A stretch of 64,000 bases of DNA, from NCBI RefSeq assembly GCF_029873255.1, contig NZ_CP123622.1, positions 1,334,501-1,398,500 of the forward strand, written 5' to 3'. The notes under the pieces are model-generated. The model saw only the letters and a program-made list of their open reading frames with translations, did not search any database and was not told the DNA's origin. A program made the translations under genes and the position numbers. Below are positions 42,537 to 52,199 of this stretch, in pieces; within the stretch, counting starts at the first letter, position 1, and every line of letters starts with the position of its first letter. Source of the stretch: Pigmentibacter sp. JX0631 (GTDB taxonomy: Bacteria > Bdellovibrionota_B > Oligoflexia > Silvanigrellales > Silvanigrellaceae).

Positions 42537-45500
42537 TCAGTTATTTTTTACCTCAAATGAAGAACTTAACCCAAAAATATTATCATTATACATATCTGTT
42601 GCTTTTGTTGCGGGAATTGAACTCATTCCTGAAAATCTTACATTCCAAACATTATATATTTCTAAACTATCATTTTCATTACTAGGTAATTCTAAAACAC
42701 GAACTATTTTTTCTGGATAACGTTTAGTTTCTAATATCGCGTCTGTTTTTATTTTGAAATCCGATAAATAAATATCATCATTATCTACTCCTTCAGCTAT
42801 GGAAGGAATTAAATCTTCAACTACTAAAAAATTACTATGAATATTGCGATTATTATTTAACTTACTACGTTTTATTGTTAGTTTAACTAAAACTATGTCT
42901 CCAATTTTTAATTCTGATAAATTGATTTTTTGAACTTCTTTCTTTTTCTCATTATACTTTAAAAATTCTTTTTTAATTTTAATTCCATTATCCATCTCTT
43001 TTATATCATTCATTGGTACAAATGCTTTAGCAGAAGCCAGAAGCGAAAATCCGTTTGGTAAATTTTCTGGAACTAAAGTATTAATTGATTTATCAGATTT
43101 TAAATTTTTCAAATTTCCTGAAAAACCTCCAAGAGTTGGAGTTAATTTTAAAATAGTTTCATTATCTGTTCCTTTTATATTAATACTTGAGGTTGATAAT
43201 TTTTTAAACATTTTTACTTCATTCTTAACAACATCTTTTAAATTAATAATAACTTGAGCAGTATTAAAAGTTGAACCAAAACTATACCCATTTTCATTTA
43301 ATGTCTCTATTAATCTATTCTTAAAAAGATTTTCAAACTCTTTATTAATTTTATTGTTCTTAAATAAGATATTGTAAGCTGAAGAATATATAGTAATATA
43401 ATCTATTGGAAATGGTAAATTTTCTTCGCTATCGCTTAGTTTAACATTTTTAAAATAAACTTGATTATTAATTTTTGGAATATCTTCTAATATTTTATCT
43501 TGTAACTTTTGCAATAATATATCGTAATTTTCTTTTTTAATTTTAGAAATTGAATCATTATACGTCCAACTTTCAAGAATTTCTAATGTATAAACCAATG
43601 ATGAAATGCTAATTTTATCTAAAGGAGAATCTATTATATTTTTAAATACCTTTTCTAATTTCTCACTTGGAATCACATTTAAAATTGCAGCATTTCTAAA
43701 AAACAAGAAATTATCTTCCGATACTTGATCATCTTTAATTAAAAGTTTTTCAATATTTTGCATACTTAACCAATCTTTTGCATGATCTAAAGCCTCACTA
43801 ACTTCACCTTTCATTGCAAGAAAATTTGCTTGTTCTAAACCATATGCTGCAATAAGTGTCATATAAACGCTAGGGGAAGGATTTTGCTTCCACATCGTAA
43901 ATGCACCATTGCTTAATTGATTTTCAATTAATTTTTTTAAACCTAATTCAGAATTACTTAGAGCTTTATCATATACTTGTTTATATTGCCCTAGTTTATC
44001 ATCTTTAACACCAAGTTCATTAAATAATTTGTATAAAACCAAATTTGGTAAAGTAGAAGAAACTAATTGCTCTGTACATCCATATGGATAAGTAATTAAC
44101 CAATTTGAAGCTAATAAAATATAACCTGTTAATCCGTATGTTGCTTGGACATGAAGATCAGATATTTTAGCTTTTTCTGGTATATTAAATGTCAAATTAT
44201 TACTATTAAAAGTGCCTGGAAAATTTTGCTGAATACCATTAGGAATTAATTTTAATGAATAATCACTTTCACCACCTGTTTTTAAACCAGCTGCATGAAA
44301 AGAAAATGTTAAATTACCGAGACCTGATGGAGTTAAAGCTTTAACAGAAAATGGAGTTATAATATCTTTCATCGCTAAAATTTGTCCATTTACTATAGAA
44401 TTCTTTAAGAAAAGATTATCACTCGCAATAATTTTAGAAGTAAAAGATGGTGATAGATTACTAGAGTTATAAAATCTTACATTAAAATTTAATTCATCAT
44501 CTGTTCGTAAAAATTGCGATATATTTGGATTAGTTGATAAATCAGTAACTGTTTTCAAATATGATTTTTGTTCTCCAAATCTTCCATCCTGGTCAATAGC
44601 CACAACATTAATTACCCATTCAGTCACATTTGCTGGCATATTTACTACAATTTCAGCATTTCCTGATTGATCAGTAACGACATGCGGAACCCAAGTTGCG
44701 GTATCTCGCATTTTATTTCGCGCCAATTGGTTTTTAGCTTTTAATGCAAATAAATCAAAATTTTCTCTTCTTATTTTATCTGCAAAACCATATCCTTGTA
44801 AATCATCTGAATAAAAAGTCATTAAATTTAGTTTTGGATCTGGATAGAAAAAATCAATAATACTTGGCCGAAATTCATTTTGAACATCATAAACTGCTTT
44901 ATCAACAATAGAAACTGCTAATTCTACATTTGCTGCTGGAGATTTATCATATTTTGTAACATGGAATTTGATCTTAGCTTTTTCCATGGGTTCTAAAACT
45001 TTTTTATTATTTAATACAGATATATTTAATTTTTTATCTTTTTGGAGAATTTTAAAACTAATTGATCTTTCTAAAAACCTACCTTCATTTTTAGGTATGG
45101 TTAATGTTACAAAAAAACCATTGCCATAACTTTCTTTTGCTTCAATATCTAGCCAGGCACTGCGACCAGTTAAATTTATAAGTTTTTTCTCATAAATTTT
45201 ACTTCCAGCTATTGTAATCCAAGCAATACCTTTTTCATTATTACCCCAACCTTTGGGAAGTAAAGCTAATAATTTAAATTTACTATTTACTTCAGCATTC
45301 TTTATATTTGAAAAGAGTTCTACTTGAGAATTATCTAATACAGCTGAATTAGTTTCGTCTGCTACAATAAATTCAACAGAATCGGATTCAGAAGAATTTT
45401 TCATTTTCTTCTTATTCAATGAAATTAATTTTGCTTTTGCTATTATTTTTCCAGTACTTTCAATTTTAGGTGTCATAATTTTAGTGACACCATCTTCGTT

Positions 45501-47468
45501 TGTAGTAAATGGAATTTCATCAAGTTTCTTTTCTTTCCCATCAGCAGTTAAAAGCTTAAAAGTTACTATACCACTAGCATTTTTAGCGATATCTCCATTT
45601 GGCATACTTGAATGAATAAATATTTCATTGTTACTTTTAGTATTAGATATAATATTTTTAATTGAAAGTGAGGGATAAGCTTCAGATAATGTAACAGGAT
45701 AATTTTCAGTTAATATTGCTTGACTACCTTGAGCATCCATAGCTTTTATCATTAATGAATAAGTCCACTCTTCATCCTCTGAATCTTTTGATTCAGGTAA
45801 AGTAAATTCAAATTCTCCCATTCCTGATGAGTCAAATTCGTTTGCAGAGCTCCAAGAGCCTTCAAACACTCCATTATTACTATTTTTTAAAGTAAACTGT
45901 TTTGCTTTATCTTCAGATTTTTTTTCAGATGAACTTGATTCTTCTTGCATACCATGCACACCTTGCAAGCGCACATCTACCGAACTAAAAATTCTAATTG
46001 GTTGATTTTGACTATTTGTCAGTTTCTTCCCAAAGTAATCACTTCCTGACTGTATCCCATAACCTTCTTCACTTATCCATTGTGCAACTTCAAACTTCTT
46101 TCGATATACATAAATTTCATATTTTGCATCACTTGGCACTCCACCAGAATAACGAATTGCTTTAAATTTTAAATTAACAGTTTTACCTGGATAAAAAGAT
46201 CCATCCATTTTTTCTAATTGTAAATAAAATGTTGGCTTAACATAATCACGAACTCTGAATTCCCCAGAATATGAGTTTTGCTCACTTTGTGCATGAATTT
46301 GATATATTCCCGGAGTTTGATCGCTTTGCAAAGCAATTTTTCCTGAAAAAGAACCAAATTTTGTTAAGTTAATATCTTTTAAGCTCTGTACAAGAGCTCC
46401 TTTATTATCCACGATATCAATTTTATCTAAGCGTTTAATTGGAGTATTAAAGAAAGATATTGGAGTTATTAGTTTACCAGAGTCTCTTGATCGCATTATC
46501 CCTTTAAAATAAACTTCTTCCCCAGGCTTAAAAATAGGTCTATCTGTCATCAAAAATATATCGGATTTGGCTTCATTTACTGACAGAAATTCTGTGCTTG
46601 CAAAAGCATTAATTCCATTTTTTTCTAATCTTACAACTAATTTAGAATCAAATGGAGTAGTGTCTTCAACTAATAATTGACCTGCACTATTTGTTTTACT
46701 AGGAGATGTTAACCATTTACCTCGACTGTCCCTTAAATAAACAGTAGCTCCTTCTACAGGTGACATATCTCTATTCATTGCTGTAATTAAAACTTGATTT
46801 GTTGATTGCTTAACTTGCATAGATATATCTGATATTTGTAAAATACTTTGTGCTTCATCTTGACCTTGTACAACTTGAATTAAATAGAGGCCTGATGGTA
46901 GCTTGGGTAAAATTATATTATTTTGATTATATGATTTATTTTCACTTATCTCGGAAAATTCAAAGCCAGGAGTTTCTCCTTCAATAATTTCAGTATTGCC
47001 CATTAATGGAATTCTAAATTTTTTAACTAGTTTTGTATTACTTGGAGGCAATATAAAAATTGACTTTCTTTGATCCGCAACTGAAACTTTTGGCAATATT
47101 TTTATAGAATCAGATAATATATCAGTAAAGTTTTTTCTAAATTCTGGGGAAATAAACCTTCTTAGCTTATCCAACGGAACATCAACTCGATTAAGCCCTT
47201 TTGCAATAAAATGACCCGCATTTAGTTTAGTTGTAGGTTCTTCATAAGTTCTACTTATATTTAATTGACCTTCCAAAAATTTATCAATATTTATTGGTTG
47301 GAGTATTCTCAACTCCATTTCAATATCTCGGTTTTGATAATCAAGCCTTATTTTTGCATTTTCTTCTGACGAAAAACTATTTTCTATCGTTAAATAAAAA
47401 GGAGATGCAGAAACAGATAGAAAATTTAATAAAATAAAAATATAAAAAATATTCCGTATTAAATACAT
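42537..47468 (-). CDS. Bacterial alpha-2-macroglobulin (YfaS/MagD-like) with thioester motif
   Basis: 1643 residues with a signal peptide (IFYIFILLNFLSVSAS). Contains macroglobulin repeats (SDIFLMTDRPIFKPGEEVYFKG region; TATWVPHVVTDQSGNAEIVV; VNMPANVTEWVINVVAID) and the helical thioester domain with YPYGCTEQLVSST, so C1131-T-E-Q1134 could form the Cys-Gln thioester. These proteins trap proteases attacking the periplasm. By gene order it is of the YfaS/MagD type, for which I recall the thioester as usually absent, so its presence is notable. No lipobox: likely soluble in the periplasm or complexed with its operon partners. Confidence 0.88.
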   Translation of the reverse strand: MYLIRNIFYIFILLNFLSVSASPFYLTIENSFSSEENAKIRLDYQNRDIEMELRILQPINIDKFLEGQLNISRTYEEPTTKLNAGHFIAKGLNRVDVPLDKLRRFISPEFRKNFTDILSDSIKILPKVSVADQRKSIFILPPSNTKLVKKFRIPLMGNTEIIEGETPGFEFSEISENKSYNQNNIILPKLPSGLYLIQVVQGQDEAQSILQISDISMQVKQSTNQVLITAMNRDMSPVEGATVYLRDSRGKWLTSPSKTNSAGQLLVEDTTPFDSKLVVRLEKNGINAFASTEFLSVNEAKSDIFLMTDRPIFKPGEEVYFKGIMRSRDSGKLITPISFFNTPIKRLDKIDIVDNKGALVQSLKDINLTKFGSFSGKIALQSDQTPGIYQIHAQSEQNSYSGEFRVRDYVKPTFYLQLEKMDGSFYPGKTVNLKFKAIRYSGGVPSDAKYEIYVYRKKFEVAQWISEEGYGIQSGSDYFGKKLTNSQNQPIRIFSSVDVRLQGVHGMQEESSSSEKKSEDKAKQFTLKNSNNGVFEGSWSSANEFDSSGMGEFEFTLPESKDSEDEEWTYSLMIKAMDAQGSQAILTENYPVTLSEAYPSLSIKNIISNTKSNNEIFIHSSMPNGDIAKNASGIVTFKLLTADGKEKKLDEIPFTTNEDGVTKIMTPKIESTGKIIAKAKLISLNKKKMKNSSESDSVEFIVADETNSAVLDNSQVELFSNIKNAEVNSKFKLLALLPKGWGNNEKGIAWITIAGSKIYEKKLINLTGRSAWLDIEAKESYGNGFFVTLTIPKNEGRFLERSISFKILQKDKKLNISVLNNKKVLEPMEKAKIKFHVTKYDKSPAANVELAVSIVDKAVYDVQNEFRPSIIDFFYPDPKLNLMTFYSDDLQGYGFADKIRRENFDLFALKAKNQLARNKMRDTATWVPHVVTDQSGNAEIVVNMPANVTEWVINVVAIDQDGRFGEQKSYLKTVTDLSTNPNISQFLRTDDELNFNVRFYNSSNLSPSFTSKIIASDNLFLKNSIVNGQILAMKDIITPFSVKALTPSGLGNLTFSFHAAGLKTGGESDYSLKLIPNGIQQNFPGTFNSNNLTFNIPEKAKISDLHVQATYGLTGYILLASNWLITYPYGCTEQLVSSTLPNLVLYKLFNELGVKDDKLGQYKQVYDKALSNSELGLKKLIENQLSNGAFTMWKQNPSPSVYMTLIAAYGLEQANFLAMKGEVSEALDHAKDWLSMQNIEKLLIKDDQVSEDNFLFFRNAAILNVIPSEKLEKVFKNIIDSPLDKISISSLVYTLEILESWTYNDSISKIKKENYDILLQKLQDKILEDIPKINNQVYFKNVKLSDSEENLPFPIDYITIYSSAYNILFKNNKINKEFENLFKNRLIETLNENGYSFGSTFNTAQVIINLKDVVKNEVKMFKKLSTSSINIKGTDNETILKLTPTLGGFSGNLKNLKSDKSINTLVPENLPNGFSLLASAKAFVPMNDIKEMDNGIKIKKEFLKYNEKKKEVQKINLSELKIGDIVLVKLTIKRSKLNNNRNIHSNFLVVEDLIPSIAEGVDNDDIYLSDFKIKTDAILETKRYPEKIVRVLELPSNENDSLEIYNVWNVRFSGMSSIPATKATDMYNDNIFGLSSSFEVKNN

Positions 47469-47469
47469 G

Positions 47470-49191
47470 TTAAAATTCCTTACTATTCAAGGAAAATCCA
47501 GTTAAATTTTCGTTATTTTTTCCATAAAATCCAAAAATAGGTAGTTGATTCAAAGTTTTTAATGTATCATTCTTCATATTATTAATTTCCTGAATACTTT
47601 TTCTTTTCCAATCAGGAATTTGTTCCTTCCCACTATTTTCATTATCATCAGATAATAAATTTTTTGTTGCACTAAGAAATGAAGAAGAAAAAAATGTATT
47701 TAAATTAAAAGAAAAAAATAGTTGACTTGAAGTAAAATTATTCAAATCACCTGATTTCCAATTTAATATTGACTTATTTTGACTTTTACAAGATGAAGAC
47801 ATTTTATTAAATAATTGACTACTACTTGCCATTATATAAACATTTGCTTGTTTACAGTACTCAACAATACCATTTTCAGCAGCAACTAATCCATCAATAG
47901 GGAATCCTTCATCTAAATTTGTTTTATTATTTGAAATGATTAATCCTACTTCAGAAATATTAAACTTTGCATCACTATTGAGATCCCAGATAAAAGCAAA
48001 ACCACTTTTATTCTTTCCTAATTTAAATACATCATAATTTAATTTTTCATCAATAATTAAATCGTCTACTGGAATTGGATTTGGTATAGAAATGCTTGCT
48101 GCAAAAGAAAAAAATACGTCATGAGGAATAGATTTTAAAACACCATCTGAGAATGATGGAGTTAGAATATCAAATAATTTATTTCTTTCTAATTTCATAT
48201 TTAAAGGTTTTGTTTCATTCTCAGTTAGTTTAAAACTAAACTCAGGATTATATTTATTCTTTTCGAATAAGACATTCAAAAAGTTATCAAAGTAGCTTTC
48301 TAATCTTAGTTTAGCTACCACACTAGCATTGGGATCTTTAATTGAAAATTCTTCTCTTGGATTTTCTAAAGTATTAATTAAAGTAATTAGATTAAATGAT
48401 AAATATATTTTGTTTTCAACTTCAGATATATAAATATCCTGGTTAGCTAAATTTATTTCCCATATTTTTACATTTGAACCTTTAAAAGCATATTTTTTCT
48501 TTCCATATTTTTTAGTAATTGTGACTAAAATATTTTTAGAACTTCTTGTATCTTCAGTATTATACTCTAATACAATTCCATTTTTTCCCCTTATTGTATC
48601 ATAATAAATAATGGGGTTTGCTTCAATGATTTCTTTTAGCAATATATTAAGAAAGGGTTCTGCAACTTTTTTAAATCCAATTTCTAAACTTGTTATATTT
48701 TTTATGTCACTATAATTTGACATATATCCGCTAAAAACTTCGGATTCTTTAATTTTTTGAAATTTTTCATTTTTTGTATACCAATTATAAAAATCTTTTC
48801 CATTAGCTATTTTTATTACTAAAGTTGGATTTGTTCTTGCTAAGATAATTTTTTCAAAATTATCGCAAACAGCTTTACTATCAGGTCTTTTTGGAAGATC
48901 AATTGAATTTAATGAAACTCCATGCAATAATTTATCCAAGGTATAAGCATCAGCATTGCATTCATTATAGACATTATCAGGAAGATTTTTATCTAAATTT
49001 AGAACTGATAATTTTTTATTTATACTTTCGTCTAAGTATTGATATTTTAATAAAACTTTAGTTTCATTCATCTTAATACTATCAAAAGAACTTGAAAAAA
49101 ATTTAAAATAAAAAATAATAGCACAAATTAATATAGCTATTAATATACTTATAATTCCTATAATTTTTTTATGTCTTGAAACATTTTCCAT
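47470..49191 (-). CDS. YfaA-like (DUF2138) membrane-anchored protein
   Basis: 573 residues. One N-terminal membrane helix (IIGIISILIAILICAIIFYF) with most of the protein outside the cytoplasm. The body includes VLLKYQYLDESI, LARTNPTLVIKIANGKDFYNWY and NKSGFAFIWDLN, with about five cysteines; it matches what is expected of DUF2138/YfaA by position between yfaT and yfaS. Its function is unknown but it would be part of the macroglobulin complex (compare Mag proteins of Pseudomonas). It overlaps yfaT by 34 bases at its start. Confidence 0.7.
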   Translation of the reverse strand: MENVSRHKKIIGIISILIAILICAIIFYFKFFSSSFDSIKMNETKVLLKYQYLDESINKKLSVLNLDKNLPDNVYNECNADAYTLDKLLHGVSLNSIDLPKRPDSKAVCDNFEKIILARTNPTLVIKIANGKDFYNWYTKNEKFQKIKESEVFSGYMSNYSDIKNITSLEIGFKKVAEPFLNILLKEIIEANPIIYYDTIRGKNGIVLEYNTEDTRSSKNILVTITKKYGKKKYAFKGSNVKIWEINLANQDIYISEVENKIYLSFNLITLINTLENPREEFSIKDPNASVVAKLRLESYFDNFLNVLFEKNKYNPEFSFKLTENETKPLNMKLERNKLFDILTPSFSDGVLKSIPHDVFFSFAASISIPNPIPVDDLIIDEKLNYDVFKLGKNKSGFAFIWDLNSDAKFNISEVGLIISNNKTNLDEGFPIDGLVAAENGIVEYCKQANVYIMASSSQLFNKMSSSCKSQNKSILNWKSGDLNNFTSSQLFFSFNLNTFFSSSFLSATKNLLSDDNENSGKEQIPDWKRKSIQEINNMKNDTLKTLNQLPIFGFYGKNNENLTGFSLNSKEF

Positions 49192-49742
49192 TTATAAATT
49201 CCTACAAAAAAAGGATTTCTATTATTTGGTAACCATTGAGGATCAGGAGAATTAAGTAAATCATTGATTGATACTATTCGAATTTTTGCATTTTTCCCTT
49301 TTCCTCCATTATGATACATAACTAAAGATTTATTATAAACTTTTCCAACATATAGCATTAAATGCCATGGCTCTAAGGCATTACTATTCTTATTAAATGC
49401 AAGAATATCTCCAGGTAATAAATCATTTACATTTTTTGAAACATATTCAAAATTATAGGTAACTAAATTTTCAGCATCTGCAAATGAAGAATATTTGGAA
49501 TTTGATATTTCCCAGATATTTGGAAAATTTGGAAATAAAGATCTAGCTTCTTCTGAAACACTTGGAAAATATAATTTTTCAGGAATTTGCAGAATGTTTC
49601 TTTGTTTTAAAGTACGTTTTTTTAATGCTTCTTTATATGCAAACCTAATAAAACCAGCGCAATCTTGTTGTTCTTTTAACCAGCTAGAACTTATTCTTCT
49701 TGCTTGATAAAGAGCTAAATTTACGATAGCTGTTCGCAGCAA
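49158..49742 (-). CDS. YfaT-like (DUF1175) NlpC/P60-type protein, no own start or signal peptide apparent
   Basis: 194 residues from the TTG at 49742. ARRISSSWLKEQQDCAGFIRFAYKEA has the Cys of the NlpC/P60-like DUF1175 family, ALEPWHLMLYVGK its His, and LPGDILAF the 'pGDl' strand, so a papain-like cell-wall hydrolase or relative. Relatives have a signal peptide; here none is found. The frame is open upstream for 22 codons with no ATG or GTG up to the yfaP stop, and one extra A in the A9 run at the end of yfaP would fuse the two genes in frame. So this may be the C-terminal half of a YfaP-YfaT fusion. Confidence 0.68.
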   Translation of the reverse strand: MLRTAIVNLALYQARRISSSWLKEQQDCAGFIRFAYKEALKKRTLKQRNILQIPEKLYFPSVSEEARSLFPNFPNIWEISNSKYSSFADAENLVTYNFEYVSKNVNDLLPGDILAFNKNSNALEPWHLMLYVGKVYNKSLVMYHNGGKGKNAKIRIVSINDLLNSPDPQWLPNNRNPFFVGIYKWKMFQDIKKL

Positions 49743-49807
49743 TTTTTCATCTTTTAAGTTAATTAATTTTTTATTTTCAATGGAATTTTTAATATTACTA
49801 AAGGTTA

Positions 49808-50785
49808 TTAATTTTTTTTTATGCTTTTACTTTCTATCTCTGAATAATCTTTAGTTTCTTCCGATGAACTTAAATGAATATTATAATCTTCATTATTTGA
49901 ATCATCACTTTTATAATCATTAGAAGATTTCCATTTATCTAATATTTCTTTTGAAATTTCTAATTTAGAGTTTTTTCCATTTTTTGCAGGAACTATGATT
50001 TCTGGTTGTTGATTATTTCCCTTAAACACTACATAAGCTAGAGTTACAGTCTCACCAGGTTTAGCTAAAGGTTTTTCAATATCTTTTTTTAATTGATTTG
50101 GCATTCCTTCATTCGTTATTACAGTAAGTCTTCCTAATGTATGTTGTACTGCGCCACCAGGCCAATAATTTGCATCAATTCTATAAATACCAATTAATGG
50201 TTTTACATTTTGATAAATATAAGGGCCAAATCCTGGTGTATCAAATGAATCTCCTTCTTTATTCAAAAAAAACTTTCCACCCGAAGGTGATTCAGTTTGC
50301 ACCCAATAAACATGAGAACCATCAGGTTCATATATGTGCAAATCAGTATATGCACCATCTGTATCATTACTTAATATTATTTTTAGACCTATAGAAGGAA
50401 TTCGTGCTTCAAAAGTTCTTTTAATGAAAGTTGTTCCTGCTAAATTTCTGCACTCTACAATTACAGTATTTTTTCCTTTTGCAGCTGGAAAAGTTCGACT
50501 AAACGCACCATTTTGGTTTCTTGTAAAATATCTAGAGCCATTTATATTTATGTAAATTGGATTCGCAGTTACGTCTGAACAGGTACCAGAAACAGTTACC
50601 ATTTGATTTAGAGTCCAACCTCCTGAAGGACTTTTTAATGTTAAAACAGGCTTTGTAGTTCCATTTCCTATATTTAAAAAACCTCTTCTGAGTAAAACAT
50701 CTACATTTGCAGAAGCAGTTGCATAACACAAATTTGGAAATGAAATAACTAAAGGCAGCAATAAGTTAACATATTTTAATATCAT
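49808..50785 (-). CDS. YfaP-like (DUF2135) exported protein
   Basis: 325 residues with a signal peptide (LLLPLVISFPNLCYATAS). An Ig-like part (PVLTLKSPSGGWTLNQMVTV) is followed by the DUF2135 part: LSNDTDGAYTDLHIYEPDG, HVYWVQTESPSGGKF, and GIYRIDANYWPGG. Its C-terminal tail is charged and ends in KSIKKN at an A9 tract (T9 at 49812-49820). It is first of the yfa genes, 26 bases after the rsmB-like stop. Probably a periplasmic partner of the macroglobulin. Confidence 0.75.
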   Translation of the reverse strand: MILKYVNLLLPLVISFPNLCYATASANVDVLLRRGFLNIGNGTTKPVLTLKSPSGGWTLNQMVTVSGTCSDVTANPIYININGSRYFTRNQNGAFSRTFPAAKGKNTVIVECRNLAGTTFIKRTFEARIPSIGLKIILSNDTDGAYTDLHIYEPDGSHVYWVQTESPSGGKFFLNKEGDSFDTPGFGPYIYQNVKPLIGIYRIDANYWPGGAVQHTLGRLTVITNEGMPNQLKKDIEKPLAKPGETVTLAYVVFKGNNQQPEIIVPAKNGKNSKLEISKEILDKWKSSNDYKSDDSNNEDYNIHLSSSEETKDYSEIESKSIKKN

Positions 50786-50811
50786 TTAGAAACCCAATAA
50801 TAAAATAATAG

Positions 50812-52197
50812 CTAATTCATTCTTTGCATTATTCCTACAAACATTGTGTCCGAGTTTTCAAAAGGAGAACCAAGCATTTTTTGCTCTTTTAAAATAAAAT
50901 TATTATTTCGCATTAGAAATTTTTCAATAATTTTTTCATTCTCTTCATAAATCCAACTGCAAGTGGAATATACAAGGTAACCAGCTTCTCTTACTCCTAA
51001 ACTTGCATTTTGTAAAATATTCAACTGCAGTTTAGTTAACTCTTCAATATTATTTTGTATTATTCTATACTTGGAATCAGGATTTCTTCGCCAAGTTCCT
51101 GAAGAGGAACAAGGAGCATCTACTAGCACCCAATCAAACCCATTTTTATTTTCAACTTCTTTTGCAAATTTAGGAAGACTGTTACCTTCCCACTTGATAC
51201 AACGAATATTAAAAAAACCGCTTTTTTTTGCTCTCTTTTTTAACTCTTCTAGTTTATATTCTCTAATATCAGAAGCATAAATAACTCCCTTATTGTTTAA
51301 ATAACTAGCTATTTGTTGAGTTTTACCACCGCCTCCAGCACAAGAATCCCAGACAAACTGCCCATTTTTTACTTGAATATTTTGTCCAATTTGCTGACTT
51401 GCAAGATCTTGAATTTCAAATAACCCATCTCTAAAAGATCTCAATGCAAAAATCCCACCTTTTACCTCTTGTAACATTATTATTCCAGGCAAATAGATAG
51501 AAGCTTTATATCCTTCTTGTATTAATTCTTTTAAAACATTTTCTGTTTCCGAAGAATTATTTAACCTTATCCACATAGGTGGCCTTGATTCTAGGGATTG
51601 AAATAATATATTTTGTTTTTCCGCATCCCAATTTGAATAATTAAATCTGATATTAAAATGTTCAAAATAATACAAAGGAACACTATAATAAATCATTTTA
51701 GATTCTAGTGAATTATTATTTTCAAGAGAATTGATTAAAGCTTCATAAATTTTTTTTTCTTCAGGAAATAAATCTTCAGGAATTTTAAAACTTGTATTTT
51801 CAGGAGTATCTTTTGCTGAAAAATATCGAAATCTTATCCATAAATAAAATCGCTCTGTATTTATGGCTGAAAATGCTTTTATAATATTTATTTCTTTTGA
51901 GTATTTTTTTGTAAAAGAAGAAAAAAAATCTTTGAATTCTAAAAAATTATTTTTTTTTATCGCTATAAAATATTCTTCAGCAAATAATGCAAAATAGCCG
52001 TATCTTATAGCAGCAAAAATTCCTTCACTATACCAACGTCTATCTTTGCTACCATACTTCGAATTTTTGGCAAATTCTTGTGACAACCAACGGTCTATTT
52101 GCGGTAGTGAGTCTTGAGTTACAATATTATTCCACAGTTTATATAAATGCCCCCAACGACCTTCAAAATTTTTAACGTTAGACATTTCAGAACTCAT
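50812..52197 (-). CDS. RsmB/NOL1-NOP2-sun-family rRNA cytosine-C5 methyltransferase
   Basis: 461 residues. SAM-binding VWDSCAGGGGKTQQIASYL, IYASDIREYKLEEL, substrate motif VLVDAPCSSSGTWRRNPD and catalytic Cys in YSTCSWIYEENE. The N-terminal part is a divergent helical region in place of the NusB-like domain of E. coli RsmB. GAGGA sits 6 bases before the ATG and overlaps the end of der. It would make m5C in rRNA (position not predictable). Confidence 0.88.
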   Translation of the reverse strand: MSSEMSNVKNFEGRWGHLYKLWNNIVTQDSLPQIDRWLSQEFAKNSKYGSKDRRWYSEGIFAAIRYGYFALFAEEYFIAIKKNNFLEFKDFFSSFTKKYSKEINIIKAFSAINTERFYLWIRFRYFSAKDTPENTSFKIPEDLFPEEKKIYEALINSLENNNSLESKMIYYSVPLYYFEHFNIRFNYSNWDAEKQNILFQSLESRPPMWIRLNNSSETENVLKELIQEGYKASIYLPGIIMLQEVKGGIFALRSFRDGLFEIQDLASQQIGQNIQVKNGQFVWDSCAGGGGKTQQIASYLNNKGVIYASDIREYKLEELKKRAKKSGFFNIRCIKWEGNSLPKFAKEVENKNGFDWVLVDAPCSSSGTWRRNPDSKYRIIQNNIEELTKLQLNILQNASLGVREAGYLVYSTCSWIYEENEKIIEKFLMRNNNFILKEQKMLGSPFENSDTMFVGIMQRMN

Positions 52198-52199
52198 TC

